A DNA stretch of 64,000 nt from Isoetes taiwanensis (lineage: Eukaryota; Streptophyta; Lycopodiopsida; Isoetales; Isoetaceae). Shown piece after piece: positions 1 to 13,102 of the stretch. A program made the position numbers and the translations under genes. Positions within the stretch are counted from its first letter, which is position 1, and the number at the start of each line of letters is the position of its first letter. A model generated the notes under the pieces. The model was not told the DNA's origin and did no database searches. It saw nothing but the letters and a program-made list of their open reading frames with translations. The stretch is from positions 4,612,567 through 4,676,566 of the forward strand of contig JAJEKV010000028.1 in NCBI GenBank assembly GCA_021234155.1. Direction: 5' to 3'.

Positions 1-551
1 TCATGTGGTGATTATGGCAAAATTATGGGGACATAATTTAAAAGCCCTAAGTATGCAATGGGTGTTAAAGGTGTATGTAGGGTGCATGTGGGCTGAATAG
101 AAAAAATTGGGCTTAAAAAGGATTGTTTTAAAGGTCATATGTTGGTAATCTTATTGTTAGTTGTGAAATTATATTATATCTGATAATATGTACCCTTATC
201 TATTGCCGAACCCTAATCGATGGGCCGAACCCTAATGCTCTGTTGGCGGACAAAGCGTGACTTGGGCGATGACTAAATGATCTCGTAACTAGCTGGAGAT
301 GACTCTTACGGAAACTATCGTTGGCGGTTGCATGTATGCAATCATATTTTGTTGCATTTGAGCTCGAAAGCTTCACAGTCTTGATAATGCATTTTTATTT
401 CATTTCTCTTGAGTAATTACGGATTATTTCTAGTATATTTCTTGTAGATATCGGTAAGTTGCACTTTATCACGGGCGTTCTTGTAATTTACGCTTTAGCG
501 TATGGGATTAAGGGCTTAAAATCTCCTTAATTGGTTTTAGCAAATAGGCAG

Positions 552-559
552 TATAAATA
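552..559 (+). promoter_or_regulatory. TATA box of copy A
   Basis: TATAAATA lies 38 bp before the conserved ATG at 590. The same box with the same spacing occurs in copy B and a related one in copy C. If transcription starts 25-35 bp downstream as usual in plants, the leader is only a few nucleotides long. Confidence 0.6.
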
Positions 560-589
560 GACTTAGTTTCCCAATTGGAAAGCTTGAGC

Positions 590-932
590 ATGAGTAAGAG
601 TGGCCGACCAGGTATTTGGTAATAAGGGGCAAACTAGGCCCAAACTTATTGAATTTCGAGGAGACATGGGATGAAACCACGGTGAGTCCACAACCCAAAG
701 TAAAAGCACAGTTAATTGATCTGTCAAATGGGCGGCATGGATTAGATCCAAATAGGGCCAAAGGTGACATGGGTATCTTGAAGTTTGTTCCAAGCACGAA
801 TCCTTGTGGGAATGTCTCCAAAGTAGCGAGAAACTTACGGTAGTAATGTGGTCATTGTGGCTGATTCTAATGTGGAGATTGTAGCGACTCGACAATGAAG
901 AGGACTCTAGCAATGAAATTCAACCAAATCAG
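590..932 (+). pseudogene. First exon of PLE-type element, SAP-like repeat, copy A
   Basis: The exon starts MSKSGRP like copies B and C, but a lesion near 610 (where copy B reads GACCAGAGGGCGCTGGT) brings a stop after about ten codons. Further on the frame is recognisable again, with KAQLIDL, an ILKFVPS motif and an acidic tail ending NEIQPNQ. The exon ends CAAATCAG followed by GTTTGC, a plausible donor in the same place as in the other copies. The two halves, a KLIEFLRRHG-type helix and a KAQLIDL helix, resemble a SAP-type or HeH-type DNA-binding repeat; this is inferred by eye. Function in the element is unknown. Confidence 0.55.
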
Positions 933-1139
933 GTTTGCTTTCATTATTATTTATACTTAGATGGTGCGAATTATCATAAGAGATTATTACTGCAGCTTAT
1001 ATCTGGGATACAATGGTACAGCAATTTTGATCTGTTCATAAATTATTTAAATGCAAGATGTATGATAGCTTTGGGTTGGCTTTAAATTACATTATTAATT
1101 TTCAGTATGTAAATTCTGTGGGTAAAGGGCAGAAATGCC

Positions 1140-1230
1140 AAGAGAGTTCATAGCTTACCTGCTAGCATTAGTATTTCTTACCCTCTTTAGGCTAATAAGT
1201 GCTATTTGCTGCAGGTAACCGAACTCTCTT
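1140..1230 (+). ncRNA. Conserved 91-nt stem-loop in element intron, copy A
   Basis: AAGAGAGTTC at 1140-1149 pairs perfectly with GAACTCTCTT at 1221-1230. Inside, TTACCTGC pairs with GCAGGTAA. Then TAGTATTT can pair with AAGTGCTA using two wobbles, and TTACCCT with AGGCTAA across one mismatch, closing on a CTTT loop. The same fold with different bases is found in copy C. It lies in the intron after the first exon. Whether it is a processed RNA, a splicing switch (a CAG/GTAA site is buried in the stem) or a retrotransposition signal is not known. Confidence 0.6.
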
Positions 1231-2033
1231 CTCCTGCACTCTTTTTTGCATGGATGTTTGAGGAATGCTGCTGGTTATGAACTATTCATTAATTTTGTTG
1301 TTACAATCCGTTTGGGTATGTATTTACTCTTACTTTGCTATTGAAGACATATGGACAAAATATTTGGCAATACATTTGGTACTTCCTTTTAATCCTATTT
1401 CTCTTGTAACTTTTTTCATATTATGGATCTGAAGTACAACTGTTATAGTATCTTTGTTTTATTATCTTTAAAATACATCTGTTATATTTCCTGGTAGATC
1501 TATATGTTTGTGGTAATTTTTTTAAGAATTTGGCAATAATTGGCTCATATTGGCTGCTCTATCCATTTGGCTGGTTGTATTTAGAATCCTTCAAATAATA
1601 TTATTGTCTGGTTATTTTTTATTGAGTCAATGGCTTTAATAGCTTGCTGACTGTCTGCAGTTAATTGTTTGAGCATAATTTTTGGCAATATTACATGTGT
1701 GGGATTAATCTAATATTATTGGTGACTAGGACATGGTTATTATGGTGAATTCTTTATGTTTTTTAGTCCCATGACCTCTATGGTTTCCCTTTTTAGGGTT
1801 CAATAAATTCAGGTTTCCTATCTAGTTAATATAGGACTCCTTGGATGTCTGGTTAATGCATGAGGTCTTGGCTAGGCCAATTTATATATCTCCCCATTTT
1901 GAATCACTGGTTTTACTGGTGTGAGCCATAGAGGTCATTGGGACTATTGTTTTAAGTTGTGTTCTCTTATACTTTCACTTATACCTTCCATTATATTTTC
2001 TTTTATCTTGATTTTTTATGCTTTATATAGGAA

Positions 2034-3408
2034 TTTGTTGCTCAAAATAATGATGCTAGTCTCTTCAACCATCTTTGTTAGCATTCAAACAAGCCCGGTG
2101 TACGAATTCCAATCTTGGTAGACCTATTTGGCTTAGGAATTATCAAGGCTGGGATATTACGCATTTGGTATTTTGGCACCCAACAAAGGCTGTCAAAGGC
2201 TGTCATGGCGTGCATCAAATTACGAGGAGGTACATAACTTAATTATCGCAAAGAATGCACACTAGGTGATGGAGATATGTCGGTGGTCTTGTTCCTTGGA
2301 TTCAACAACATGCTTGGATTAGTTTCAAGTTTTAAAGATCTTGATTATGGTAGATGTCATGACTTGATTGTGGATACCTACAAGAAGCTTCCAAGTGCTC
2401 ACATGGATGCGGATGGTAAAGACTTGCAAGATTTACTTGCTTTCATTAATGGCTTAAGCGCTGCGGAAAAAGCGAGGGAATTCACTCAAGTATACTTATA
2501 CTCCAAACAACAAAGTGGATAATAGCATGGAAAAAACTCATGAACCTGCTTTGTTTCCTTGGACAATTGCACTGTTTGATATTGATGATGTGGACTGCGG
2601 ATCAATTTTTGGGCCTAGCATAGATAATCTTTGTTCCTTCTTGAGGAGGATAAAATTAAGGAGGAAATCGAAACCTACAATCTTAAGGAGTTGAACTTGT
2701 TCAATTGTGGCGATTTTCCTATTATGTCTAGTAGGAATATTGAGATCCATGGGGATCAATTCCCAAGAGATGTTGTGGGCTAGCAAAAACTTGGGTATTC
2801 TGACTCCAATTAGTAAAGAGTCATTTATCATCTTGCACGCTTAAGTCGATGAAGTTAATAAAGGTGAGAGGATTCCATCTCGTTTACAAAACATATCGAG
2901 GAAAATAAATGTTAAGCTACCTTTTCGTATTTCACTTCTTGAGAAAAATGCCAAATTGGAAATGAAGCGTACATTGGGCGGGAAGGGCCATATGGCCAAA
3001 ACCAATGAGCCAAGGATTGATTTTTACGGCGTATTTGGAGAGCGTATTGCCCATTTTACGGATGCAAGCTGTGATCGGTGTGGATGAGAAGTGTCACGAT
3101 AATATAATATGGTTTGACCATATGGTGCAGTTCATGTTTAATAATTTGGACAAGATATGGCTGAGCGAGAGAATTCGGATGAGATTTGCATTTATGGCGG
3201 ATGGTTGGCCTCGATCCGATTAGGAAAGTTGTCATCTCATATATTGGGTATCTTAAGATCACGGGATCTCATGTTGAGAATGACTCGCAGATTGGCTGAA
3301 AATGAAAATGCCAATTTCAAAGCGGGGAGTTTGGTAATTCTAAAGGCGGTTGACATCATTGAAAAGACTATCAAATCCGGGGAAATTCTTGATGGACCAT
3401 CTTCATGA
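2034..3408 (+). pseudogene. PLE N-terminal region, decayed
   Basis: A TAG acceptor near 2033 opens a coding stretch with GVRIPILVDLFGLGIIKAG and then KAVMACIKLRGG, broken by one internal TAG. A second open piece follows at 2277-2522, then fragments to about 3408. The piece at 3157-3408 contains AENENANF and VDIIEKTIKSGE. It is clearly related to the minus-strand stretch 57595-57834, which has AEDENANL and ADILEKTIKK, so the region belongs to the repeat family and not to a host gene. No GIY-YIG endonuclease could be recognised. Several frameshifts and stops make it inactive as read. Confidence 0.6.
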
Positions 3409-3897
3409 TAATAGCGACCGGGTATGCCCCGCTAAAAAAGAAACCAAAATAATATCACTGCATTCTTGGCATACTTAGGCCACCAAAATTGGTGAAAATG
3501 GCTACTAATGTGGCGGGGGATTTGTGAATATCAACGTGCACGATGCATCTGTTTGGAGCACGCATGATAATAATATCTCTTTTGAGAACTTCGGGTATAA
3601 CAAGCATAGCCTATCGATATGATAAAATATATATTTTGATGAAGCATGCTCTGCATGTTAACTCTGACCTCATGGTCAAAATATATGGGTTTTACCCTTA
3701 TTACGCCAATATGTATGGGTTTATCCCAAATTTTGCCGATATCATCAAGAAGTATTAAATAAAAATACAAAGTTTTTTGAATACCTTTTACGAATATTTA
3801 TTATTGTATTAAGCGAGAAAAGAAGAAGAATGTACAGCAGAGGATCGATGGAAGAGTAAAATTACAAGTTATTAAGGAGAAAACAAGCAAAAAATAT
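3409..3897. other. Spacer between PLE N-terminal and RT regions
   Basis: AT-rich sequence without a recognisable coding frame or family motif. It may be an intron or linker of the decayed PLE. Confidence 0.4.
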
Positions 3898-5960
3898 GTG
3901 CATTTAACATATTTTTCAAAGGTTGTTGATAAAATTGAGTACAGCAGTACATTTAAGAGTGTTTTGTGCAGATTTTTTGATCACACTGGCTACAATATAT
4001 GGGAAAATACAGTATTTGGTTGGAGGTATACCAGCAACCTTAAGGATATGTTCTACAAACCTAAAATTGTGTTTACCAGTCCTTTGGAACCTGCATGTGT
4101 ATGTAGCATCCCAAGATTACAGAAATTTATTGATCAGAAAATCGGACACATCCGGACAACTGACCTGAATATTATTCATAGTAAAGGTTTGAGGAATTGG
4201 TTTCAACTTGGATTAAACTTTATACCAGATCACCCATTCACTATTGAGCAATTTATGGCAGAAATGGATAATACCATTGAACAGTTTTTTCTCGTACACA
4301 GGTTTTCTCTTGTGGAATATGATGAAGCTGGTTATTGAAGCGATTGTAAAAATGATCTTAGAAAAGAAATCAGATGGTTGGCCAAAATGTTTGTAGAAAG
4401 TAACAGTGAATCCAAGAAAAAATTCTTATGTATGGAGGAAAATGTGAGTAAAAATATTGAATGGCTGGTTAATAACCTGTACATCTCAGGTGTTGATAAA
4501 GCTGCTAATAATCCCGTGTTTATTTGCCCCTTACATATTAGAGAAGCTGCCACTATCAGGCTTAATAGCAATGATTTTTGTAAGTGTGATATCACTAGAG
4601 AGGAGTTGATTAGTCATATGCAGGAGGATATTGATTCCATGTTGGGAATAGGACACATGTTCAGTATGGAATTACCATACCTTTTAGGCATTTTTAAAGC
4701 CCATAAATTGGAATACAGGTGGATCACCAATGCGCATGAAACTATTTTTTCTACTCCAGCTGCAATTGTAGCAGCTGGACTTAATCTCATTCTGGACATG
4801 TGGCCAACAATTTGTTATGAAAAATGCAGTGCTGCTAATGTTTTCCAAAAGAATAAGATCAAAGCGACCTGGGTAGTCAATTCCATCTATGATGTGATGT
4901 GTAACTTACCTCCTAAGGTTAATGGCGTGTTTGTTCTTTGATATAACCAAATGTTACGAGAATATCCCATTAGATGGGGTACATGGGATTTGTTACATTA
5001 TGGAGAGTGTGATAAGGATGACATGGAGAATTAAAAAAAAAAAGTTAATGCGAGGTTATGATATGTGGTATAAAATCTTGGAAAATGGCGACATTAAGAT
5101 GGAATGGAAGAATATGGTTCACGAAAGCAAAGTATGCCTGAGAATGGATATGGACCTATTTACGGTTAAACAAATGGTTCTTTGAACAATTGTTTTCTCT
5201 TAATGCATAATGGGGTATTTAGACAAATCAAAGGGTATCCCAATGGGATTTGCTTCTAGTCTGGTTGGTGTAACTTATATCTGGCTGCTTTTGAGCTTGA
5301 GTTTATCTCTAAATTAATTACTGAAGGTAAATTTCCTGGCGGTTGCATTCAGATATACATTCAGGTATATGGATGATCTTCTTAGTATTAACAATCCATA
5401 TGTCGGGGGCTTTCCTTGGACTCAATAATAATGGTAATGGTGTTACTATCTACAATTTGGAGCACCTTGTAATCAAGGATGAAGCGACATATCACGACCA
5501 TGATGCTCACATTGGAATGAAAGCTGATTTCCTTAATGTTACTATTGACATCATTGCAAGGCATCTTTGGTTTATATAATACATATAGGTTTGACAAAGG
5601 AACAACCTACCTTTCAAAATTTGTTAAATTTATCCATGCTAGCGGTTGTAGGCCATATATTATGGCGTGCAATGTTATCATTCCACAGTGCAACCGATAT
5701 TATATGTGCACAATAATCCTATTAGGACTCTTGCGAGAAGATTTGGTTATTCTTATCAAGCTGCTTTATTGATAAAGGATTTAAGAAGAAGGATGTGTGG
5801 CATAAGGTGCTTTCGGGGGTATTGAGAAATGAAAATTTCCGGGCCTAAAATATGATATCAAGACATTGATATTCGAATTGGGAAAATCCAGATAATATTT
5901 TGATTTAAGGGTTAAATGATTTCCTAAGCATAGGGATTTATTGAGTTAATTGCAAAGGTT
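3898..5960 (+). pseudogene. PLE-type reverse transcriptase, decayed
   Basis: Successive frame-shifted blocks keep the order of a Penelope-like RT. They begin with the N-terminal GLRNWFQLGLNFIPDH (near 4180) and the YLLGIFKAHKLEYRWI block (near 4680). Motif A, FFDITKCYENIPLD, lies near 4934. A PMGFASS block follows near 5239 and the catalytic RYMDDLLSINN block at about 5362-5395. The thumb-side YNLEHLVIKDEATY and SGCRPYIMACNVII follow. All correspond to blocks in the better preserved copy at 63115-63996. The enzyme would copy element RNA primed at a chromosomal end. The IDD/MDD signature and the lack of a C-terminal GIY-YIG domain would fit the Naiad/Chlamys branch (inference). At least five frameshifts are present. 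Confidence 0.75.
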
Positions 5961-6880
5961 TTGATAAGAATAAATTTTGACATAAGATACTCAAAGTTCT
6001 TGAGTAAAGAATGGTTCCTAAGATTGATTTGTATGATCAATAATTTGATATATAGGCTGAAAGGAATCATGTTAGGGTAATATACTTAGCAAAGGAATTC
6101 CCATTCATGGGAATCATAGTCTATATTGGTTGCTGTGTACTCTTCTCTATGGGTTATTAATACTTTTGGTACTGCTTGCAAAGGATGTTTATGATATCTG
6201 ATACAATCTTTGAGATGGGTGGAATCAGTTTCTGAGATAGATAAATAAGTACTTGTATCATTTGGTGCAATGTATCTTTGTTATTTGTTGGAAACTTTAT
6301 AAACCTTAGTTAACGAGAAAACTAAGCGAGTAAATACAACTGATTGATATTATTACTTTGAAAAGCTGGATTTAATAGAGTATTACTGACAAAGCTACAT
6401 GCATGTAATACGTAGTATAGTTATATAGTTAGCAAAATTACAAAAATCGTAGCCAATAGTTTTGAAAAATTGGCACATAGACTATTTCTTAACATATATA
6501 GTGAATATCTGACATAATACTAATGTTCATAGTCATAATATTTGTGTTTTAAACCTTCCTTAATTTGTGCAATCTTTAGCCCTTGGGTATCTTCATGTTC
6601 CATGTAAATTTCTTTCGGTGTAAGTAAACTCAAGAACATCTCAAGGCTTAAACCATACTTTTCTTAAAACCATTCCAGCCAACACCAAGGCGACTTGGCT
6701 ACTCTTTGCTACAAGTGAGCTCTTGATTTCTGGTCCATAGATGTCAGCTGTATATCCCTTTGGTGGACTCGCCATTTGTTCTCATTCTCAGTACCTACTC
6801 AAGCAAATAATAGAAAATAATAAAAGTATTTTAAAGTAATGGGTGGAATCAAAAGCATAAACATACCAAGCCTCTATTTA
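5961..6880. other. No gene recognised
   Basis: AT-rich DNA downstream of the PLE RT. No open frame with recognisable motifs, no terminal repeats and no poly(A) tail were found. It may be the 3' part of the element between the RT and copy B. Confidence 0.4.
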
Positions 6881-7480
6881 TATTTGCTCACGAGGAGGCG
6901 ACTTCGGAAGGGCTTATGGGATGGGGTTCATCCTCATCGGATGAATCATCATCATCGGATGAATCAAACTTGTTATTTACTGGTTGTATCAAACTTGTTA
7001 TTTACGGGTGTATCATTTGCACCTCGTAGATCATTATTGCCTTGCGATTCTTTGATGGTGTACTATGGTTGGAGTTTCCCACTTGCCAATTTCAGATGGG
7101 TTTCACCGCGATAATTTCCATCACATATCGGGCTGTTAGGCGTGTTCCATTTTACGATATCTTTGCATAAAAGTGCGGTTCCATCCACCATGTTGTTTCC
7201 TTGTAAAAAGGATTCCCGACCTTGATGAAGAATGTTGGTAGCCTTCGCGATGCTATGTAAATCTTGTACTCCCTTCGATTTGGGCCTACACCAGCGATAT
7301 CTTGATCTTTGGCAAGCATTATCCCCTACGCTTCTGCAAAATCTCGATTGTGTTTCTTGTGAGAATCGTATCTTGAAACTAAGCTTAAGATATTATGAAT
7401 CAGCAAGGTTTTAGCATACCGAAGGTGACGAACTTGACATCTACAAAAACAACATCGCCATTGCTTGGAATATGAAATAG
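6881..7480 (-). pseudogene. Possible degenerate coding remnant
   Basis: Read on the minus strand, the segment has protein-like stretches in shifting frames, for example IYIASRRLPTFFIKVGNP and then KETTWWMEPHFYAKIS, followed in another frame by CDGNYRGETHLKLASGKL. Stops separate them. The family was not recognised. A plausible acceptor (TTTTTGTAG) and donor (GGTATGC) flank a tiny exon near 7420-7440. It may be another module of the surrounding retroelement or an unrelated decayed gene. Confidence 0.25.
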
Positions 7481-7860
7481 CTATCATTTGGAAAATGAAA
7501 GGGTTACTACGGCGGGATTAACCATAAATTTATCGCTCAATATATGAGCTAATGCTATTATGATATGACTACTCTAATTATTACAAGCGTAGGGTAGCAG
7601 CTATGCTAATAATTATTATATGCCTTGGATAAGAACTCTGCAGTTAATTCGGAACCAGAATAAAATAGGGCATATACGGTTGGTATTATTCTTAATTATT
7701 TTGAAACAAATTAATAGGATATAGACTATTAGTTTCTTCCTTAACTATTCAATCTATGTAGTACAAGCATTTTCGATACAATTCTGTATGAACCCAACCA
7801 ATTCTTTGTTTGCACTAATGTCCCTTAGAGACAACCTTTAACACTTAGTCGGCAGGAGGG

Positions 7861-7880
7861 TCCCTTTGCTAGCAAAGGGA
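7861..7880. repeat. 20-bp perfect palindrome
   Basis: TCCCTTTGCTAGCAAAGGGA is its own reverse complement. It lies 59 bp before a short TA run (7939-7962). No role is evident. Confidence 0.7.
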
Positions 7881-7962
7881 TTCTCCAATCCTTTTTTGCT
7901 ATCATATGGGACCTTATCGCCCCTCCGGTGGGGAGGCAGGGGATATATATATATATATATAT

Positions 7963-8822
7963 ACACAATCTTACTCACGGTCATTAGCCTTAGTTCCTTC
8001 AAGTCTTTAGTACCATCCTCTAATCCATATGTAGTGGTCTTAGTTGTCCATGGACATGTCTCCTGATCCTATAAATGCAACTAATGTGGTGATGGTACCT
8101 TGTCTAGGATAAGGGGATCAATTTATCTATATGACTTGGAGCATTGCAACATTATGTTGGAATGAACTTGTTCTCTTAAAATTAACCTATGCATTAAATA
8201 AAAATGTTGTTGCTCCTTGGGCTTGATGGTGTTTCTGTATGGTATGCATATCCCACAATAATGGTTGATAGTATGATGGTTGACTTTGGTAATGATAATT
8301 TGTTGCCAATTGATTGTCTAATGCTATGTAAATGAATTTGGACATTTTTTCAGTTATAATATAGTTAGACTTTCTTGGTTTTACTTAAGACTAATGAACA
8401 TTTGCAGCATTTATGATGTTGGCTAATATCCTTTTAGGTTGCAGCAATGGAAATAGGGGCAAAGGTTAATTTGATACTATTGGAATATTAATTGGGACTG
8501 AATATTGGGGACGAGTTGTTAATGTTCCAATATGTATGTGGGTTTCAATAAAGGGACTATGATCAAAGATAATCTCGAAACCAGAGGTATGCTTCTAGGA
8601 ACTCATTAATGGCCTTGATGATAGTCTGGGCCCTTAACCTGAATAGGTTAATTTTACTCCTAAAGATTATTAAGGTAATGAAAGACCACATAGTGGACAA
8701 TAGCAAGAACGTGAAGTAAAGATATGGATATAAGGAGGTTATATTGACAACTAGGAAGAAATGTATATCATGAAATTGGCATGCTAACATCTTGTTGGAA
8801 TGCAGTAAGTTTACTAGGGGCA
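7963..8822. other. No gene recognised
   Basis: AT-rich sequence up to the point where copy B begins to match base 1 of the window. It may contain the unseen 5' part of that repeat, because copy A is cut there. No coding motifs were recognised. Confidence 0.4.
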
Positions 8823-9377
8823 ATGGTCATGTGGTGATTATGGCAAAATTATGGGGACATAATTTAAAGCCTAAGTATGCAATGGGTGTTAAAGGTGTAT
8901 GTAGGGTGCGCATGTGGGCTGAATAGAAAAAATTGGGCTTAAAAAAGGATTGTTTTAAAGGTCATATGTTGGTAATCTTATTGTTAGTTGTGAAATTATA
9001 TTATCTGATAATATGTACCCTTATCTATTGACGAACCCTAATCGATGGGCCGAACCCTAATGCTCTGTTGGCGGACAAAAGCGTGACTTGGCAATTGACT
9101 AAATGATCTCAGTAACTAAGCGGAGATGACTCTTCGGGAAACTATTGTTGCTTATTCGCATGTATGCAATCATATTTTGTTGCATTCTGAGCTCGAAAGC
9201 TACAGGTACTGATAATGCATTTTTTATTTCATTTCTCTTGAGTAATTCTGGATTATTTCTAGTATATTTCTTGTAGATATCTGGTAAGTTGCACTTTATC
9301 TGGACGTTCTTGTAATTTACATGAATTATGGGATTAAGGGCTTAAAATCTCCTTAATTGGTTTTAGCAAATAGACAG

Positions 9378-9385
9378 TATAAATA
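9378..9385 (+). promoter_or_regulatory. TATA box of copy B
   Basis: TATAAATA, 39 bp before the ATG at 9417, in the same context as copy A. Confidence 0.6.
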
Positions 9386-9416
9386 GACTTAGTTTCCCAA
9401 TTCGGAAAGCTTGAGC

Positions 9417-9760
9417 ATGAGTAAGAGTGGCCGACCAGAGGGCGCTGGTAATAAGGGGCAAACTAGGCCCAAACTTATTGAATTTCTGAGGAGACATGGG
9501 ATGAAACCTGGCCCAGTCCACAACCAAGTAAAAAGCAGTTAATTGATGCATGCGGGCGAAAGCATAGATTAGATCCAAATAGGGCCAAAGGTGACATGGG
9601 TATCTTGAAGTTTGTTCCAAGCCTGAATCCTTGTGGGAATGTCTCCAAAGTAGCAGAAACTTCTGGTAGTAATGTGGTCATTGTGGCTGATTCTAATGTG
9701 GAGATTGTAGCAGACTCTGACAATGAAGAGGACTCTAGCAATGAAATTCAACCAAATCAG
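9417..9760 (+). pseudogene. First exon of PLE-type element, SAP-like repeat, copy B
   Basis: The frame opens MSKSGRPEGAGNKGQTRP, followed by KLIEFLRRHGMKPGPVHN, and matches copy C residue by residue in its basic start and first helix. A one-base lesion near 9535 breaks the KAQLIDL helix. Downstream the frame is again readable as MGILKFVPSLNPCGN and an acidic tail ending NEIQPNQ before the donor at 9761. The product would be a small basic-then-acidic protein segment joined by splicing to later exons that are absent from this copy. Confidence 0.55.
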
Positions 9761-9968
9761 GTTTGCTCGTATTATTTATACTTAGATGGTCTGAATTATC
9801 ATAAGAGATTATTACTGCAAACTTATATCCGGGATACAATGGTACAAACAATTTTGATCGTTCATAAATTATTTAAATGCAAGATGTATGATAGCTTTGG
9901 GTTGGCTTTAAATTACATTATTAATTTTCGATTATGTAAATTGCATTGGGTAAAGGGCGAGAAATGCC

Positions 9969-10062
9969 AAGAGAGTTCATAGCTTACACCCGCTAGCATT
10001 AGTATTTCTTACCCTCTTTAGGCTAATTAGTGCTATTTCTTTGCGGTAACCAGAACTCTCTT
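9969..10062 (+). ncRNA. Conserved stem-loop, copy B
   Basis: AAGAGAGTTC (9969-9978) pairs with GAACTCTCTT (10053-10062). The inner stem is damaged: copy A reads TTACCTGC and GCAGGTAA, while this copy reads TTACACCCGC and GCGGTAA. The damage falls exactly on CTG and CAG trinucleotides, so it may be a read error and not a real loss of pairing. Confidence 0.5.
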
Positions 10063-10719
10063 CTCCGCACTCTTTTTGCATGGATGTTTGAGGAATCTTT
10101 GCTTGGTTATGAACTATTCATTAATTTTGTTGTTACAATCCGTTTGGGTAAGTATTTACTCTTACTTTGCTATTACTATTGAAGACATATGGACAAAATA
10201 TTTGGCAATACATTTGGTACTTCCTTTTAATCCTATTTCTCTTGTAACTTTTTTCATATTATGGATCGAAAGTACAAAGCATTGTTATAGTATCTTTGTT
10301 TTATTATCTTTAAAATACATCACATTATATTTCTGGTAGATCTATATGTTTGTGGTAATTTTTTAAGAATTTGGCAATAATTGGCTCATATTGGCTGCTC
10401 TATCCATTTGTTTGGTTGTATTTAGAATCCTTCAAATAATATTATTGTGCGGTTATTTTTATTGAGTCAATGGCTTTAATAGCTTGCTTTGTTGTCTGAG
10501 TTAATTGTTTGAGCATAATTTTTGGCAATATTACATGTGTGGGATTAATCTAATATTATTGGTGACTAGGACATGGTTATTATGGTGAATTCTTTATGTT
10601 TTTTAGTCCCATGACCTCTATGGTTTCCCTTTTTAGGGTTCAATAAATTCAGGTTTCCTATCTAGTTAATATAGGACTCCTTGGATGTCTGGTTAATGCA
10701 TGAGGTCTTGGCTAGGCCA

Positions 10720-11595
<876 letters not shown>

Positions 11596-11996
11596 ACAAC
11601 TAACACAAACCATTGCATTTAACACATATTAATTAAAATCCCCCTTAAACCCCCTTTGGTTTGGGTGCATATTCACACGGGGGTTACTCCGGGCAACGAG
11701 AGTTGTCGGATGGGCATATTTACCCTTTATTCCAAGATCTGGACCGTACATAACGATCCTCGTTTGTGGGGTATGCATGTACAAGTTTTTGTATACTGTA
11801 TATTAAGGTTTGCAAAATACTATAAGGTTTTAAAGAATGTACTTAATGGTGTTAATTTTGTACATGTATTGTAAATATATTTTTGGAGCTCTCGCTGCCC
11901 TACGTAACCCCCCGTGTGAATATGCACCCAAACCAAAGGGGGTTTAAGGGGGATTTTAATTAATATGTGTTAAATGCAATGGTTTGTGTTAGTTGT
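11596..11996. mobile_element. Foldback MITE with about 85-bp inverted repeats, copy 1
   Basis: The left arm begins ACAACTAACACAAACC and runs through CCCTTTGGTTTGGGTGCAT to the CACGGGGG tract. The right arm (about 11915-11996) is its near-perfect reverse complement ending GGTTTGTGTTAGTTGT. The core of about 230 bp has no coding capacity. A diverged copy in opposite orientation is at 28308-28645. The long arms suggest a non-autonomous DNA transposon. No clear target duplication was identified and the superfamily is unknown. Confidence 0.85.
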
Positions 11997-13102
11997 GTGT
12001 TGATTGTTATATTAAAATTTTTTTTGGGCCCTTAGGGCCTAACTCAATATAAACATAGATAAATGTTATGGGACTAAATATTAATTACTAAAAAGCACAA
12101 TAACATCAAGACTGAATGTGATACATTAACGTGATCATATCGCGTCACTTATAAGTGTCACTCGAGTACAAACATGTTAGGAAATGATTATCTAGTTCCA
12201 AAGTAGTAGGAAGACTGTCATGATGATTAGATTTAGTGGGATTCTGGAGTGTCAAATAAAGAGTAATATCCTCCTTAAATGCCATTGTGAGGGATTTAGA
12301 ATATGTTTGCAAGACAAAAGAAATTATAAATCATAAACAATTAAGAGAAGTCTTGAAGAAGAAATACAAATATGATGCAAAACATATAATAAGATGGTAC
12401 ATGGAAATTATATAGAAAGGCAGCATGAAAAATCATGCTTCCAACATGCAAATAAGAATGTTGAGAAGCTACAAACTTAATATGCTATGATTACAAGGCA
12501 GCAATGGAAATGGAAAGGGAGGCCACGAGACTTACATGATGCTTATACGATTCGCGGCAATTTGCCAGGCAAATCATATGCTCCAAAATCTCCAGTGCAC
12601 AAAATTTTCAAAAGAATTTTGATGAACCCTAGGTTTAAAAACTAACATGCTGAACATCATTTGATCAACTCTAAGATGAAAGGCTTTTTCAAAACTGAGC
12701 ATTTGCCATGGTAGAAGAAAGAGAGTGAGAGTTTGAGAGATCTCAGAGTAAATTGTTTCAGCAAGGATTAAGGAAGAATCCATGTCTTCAATAGATCGAC
12801 CATGTCAACATCCCAAGGGCCATCAGAATTGATCATGTTAAGCATCATGTTATTATGGTAGCCATAGTCGGGGGCAAATGCATAGCTGAAAAGTGGCCCG
12901 ACTCATTTTCCATTTTGCATGCTTGGCCTTTTACTTCGCAGGCGGATGTGATCCGCGTTAATGCACTCCTTGGGGCTGCATAAGGGGCTCTTGGGCGGTG
13001 CATAAGGCTGCCGAGGAGAAATCAAATATCTACGGATTGATCTTATAGAAAAGTGCCCAAGATTTTGCGGACATAGCTTCAGCTCTGCATCGTCCCGCTG
13101 CG
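11997..13102. other. No gene recognised
   Basis: AT-rich to about 12900, then more GC-rich. No recognisable domains, no terminal repeats. Confidence 0.4.

Larger units (their letters stand above)
1..2020 (+). repeat. PLE 5' module, copy A (cut by window edge)
   Basis: This stretch is nearly identical to 8823-10722 and more distantly related to about 14300-15860. In order it holds a 5' flank with two AACCCTAAT-like motifs near 210-235, a TATA box, a short coding exon, a splice donor, a conserved stem-loop and a short TA run near 1882. Unlike the other copies it continues directly into retroelement coding sequence from about 2034, so it reads as promoter, first exon and first intron of the PLE. 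The true 5' end lies outside the window, because copy B matches from base 1 onward. Confidence 0.75.

Noticed and set aside
1140-1230. Hammerhead ribozyme, which is common in Penelope-like elements
   Set aside because: No CTGATGA plus GAAA core was found in the stem-loop or nearby.
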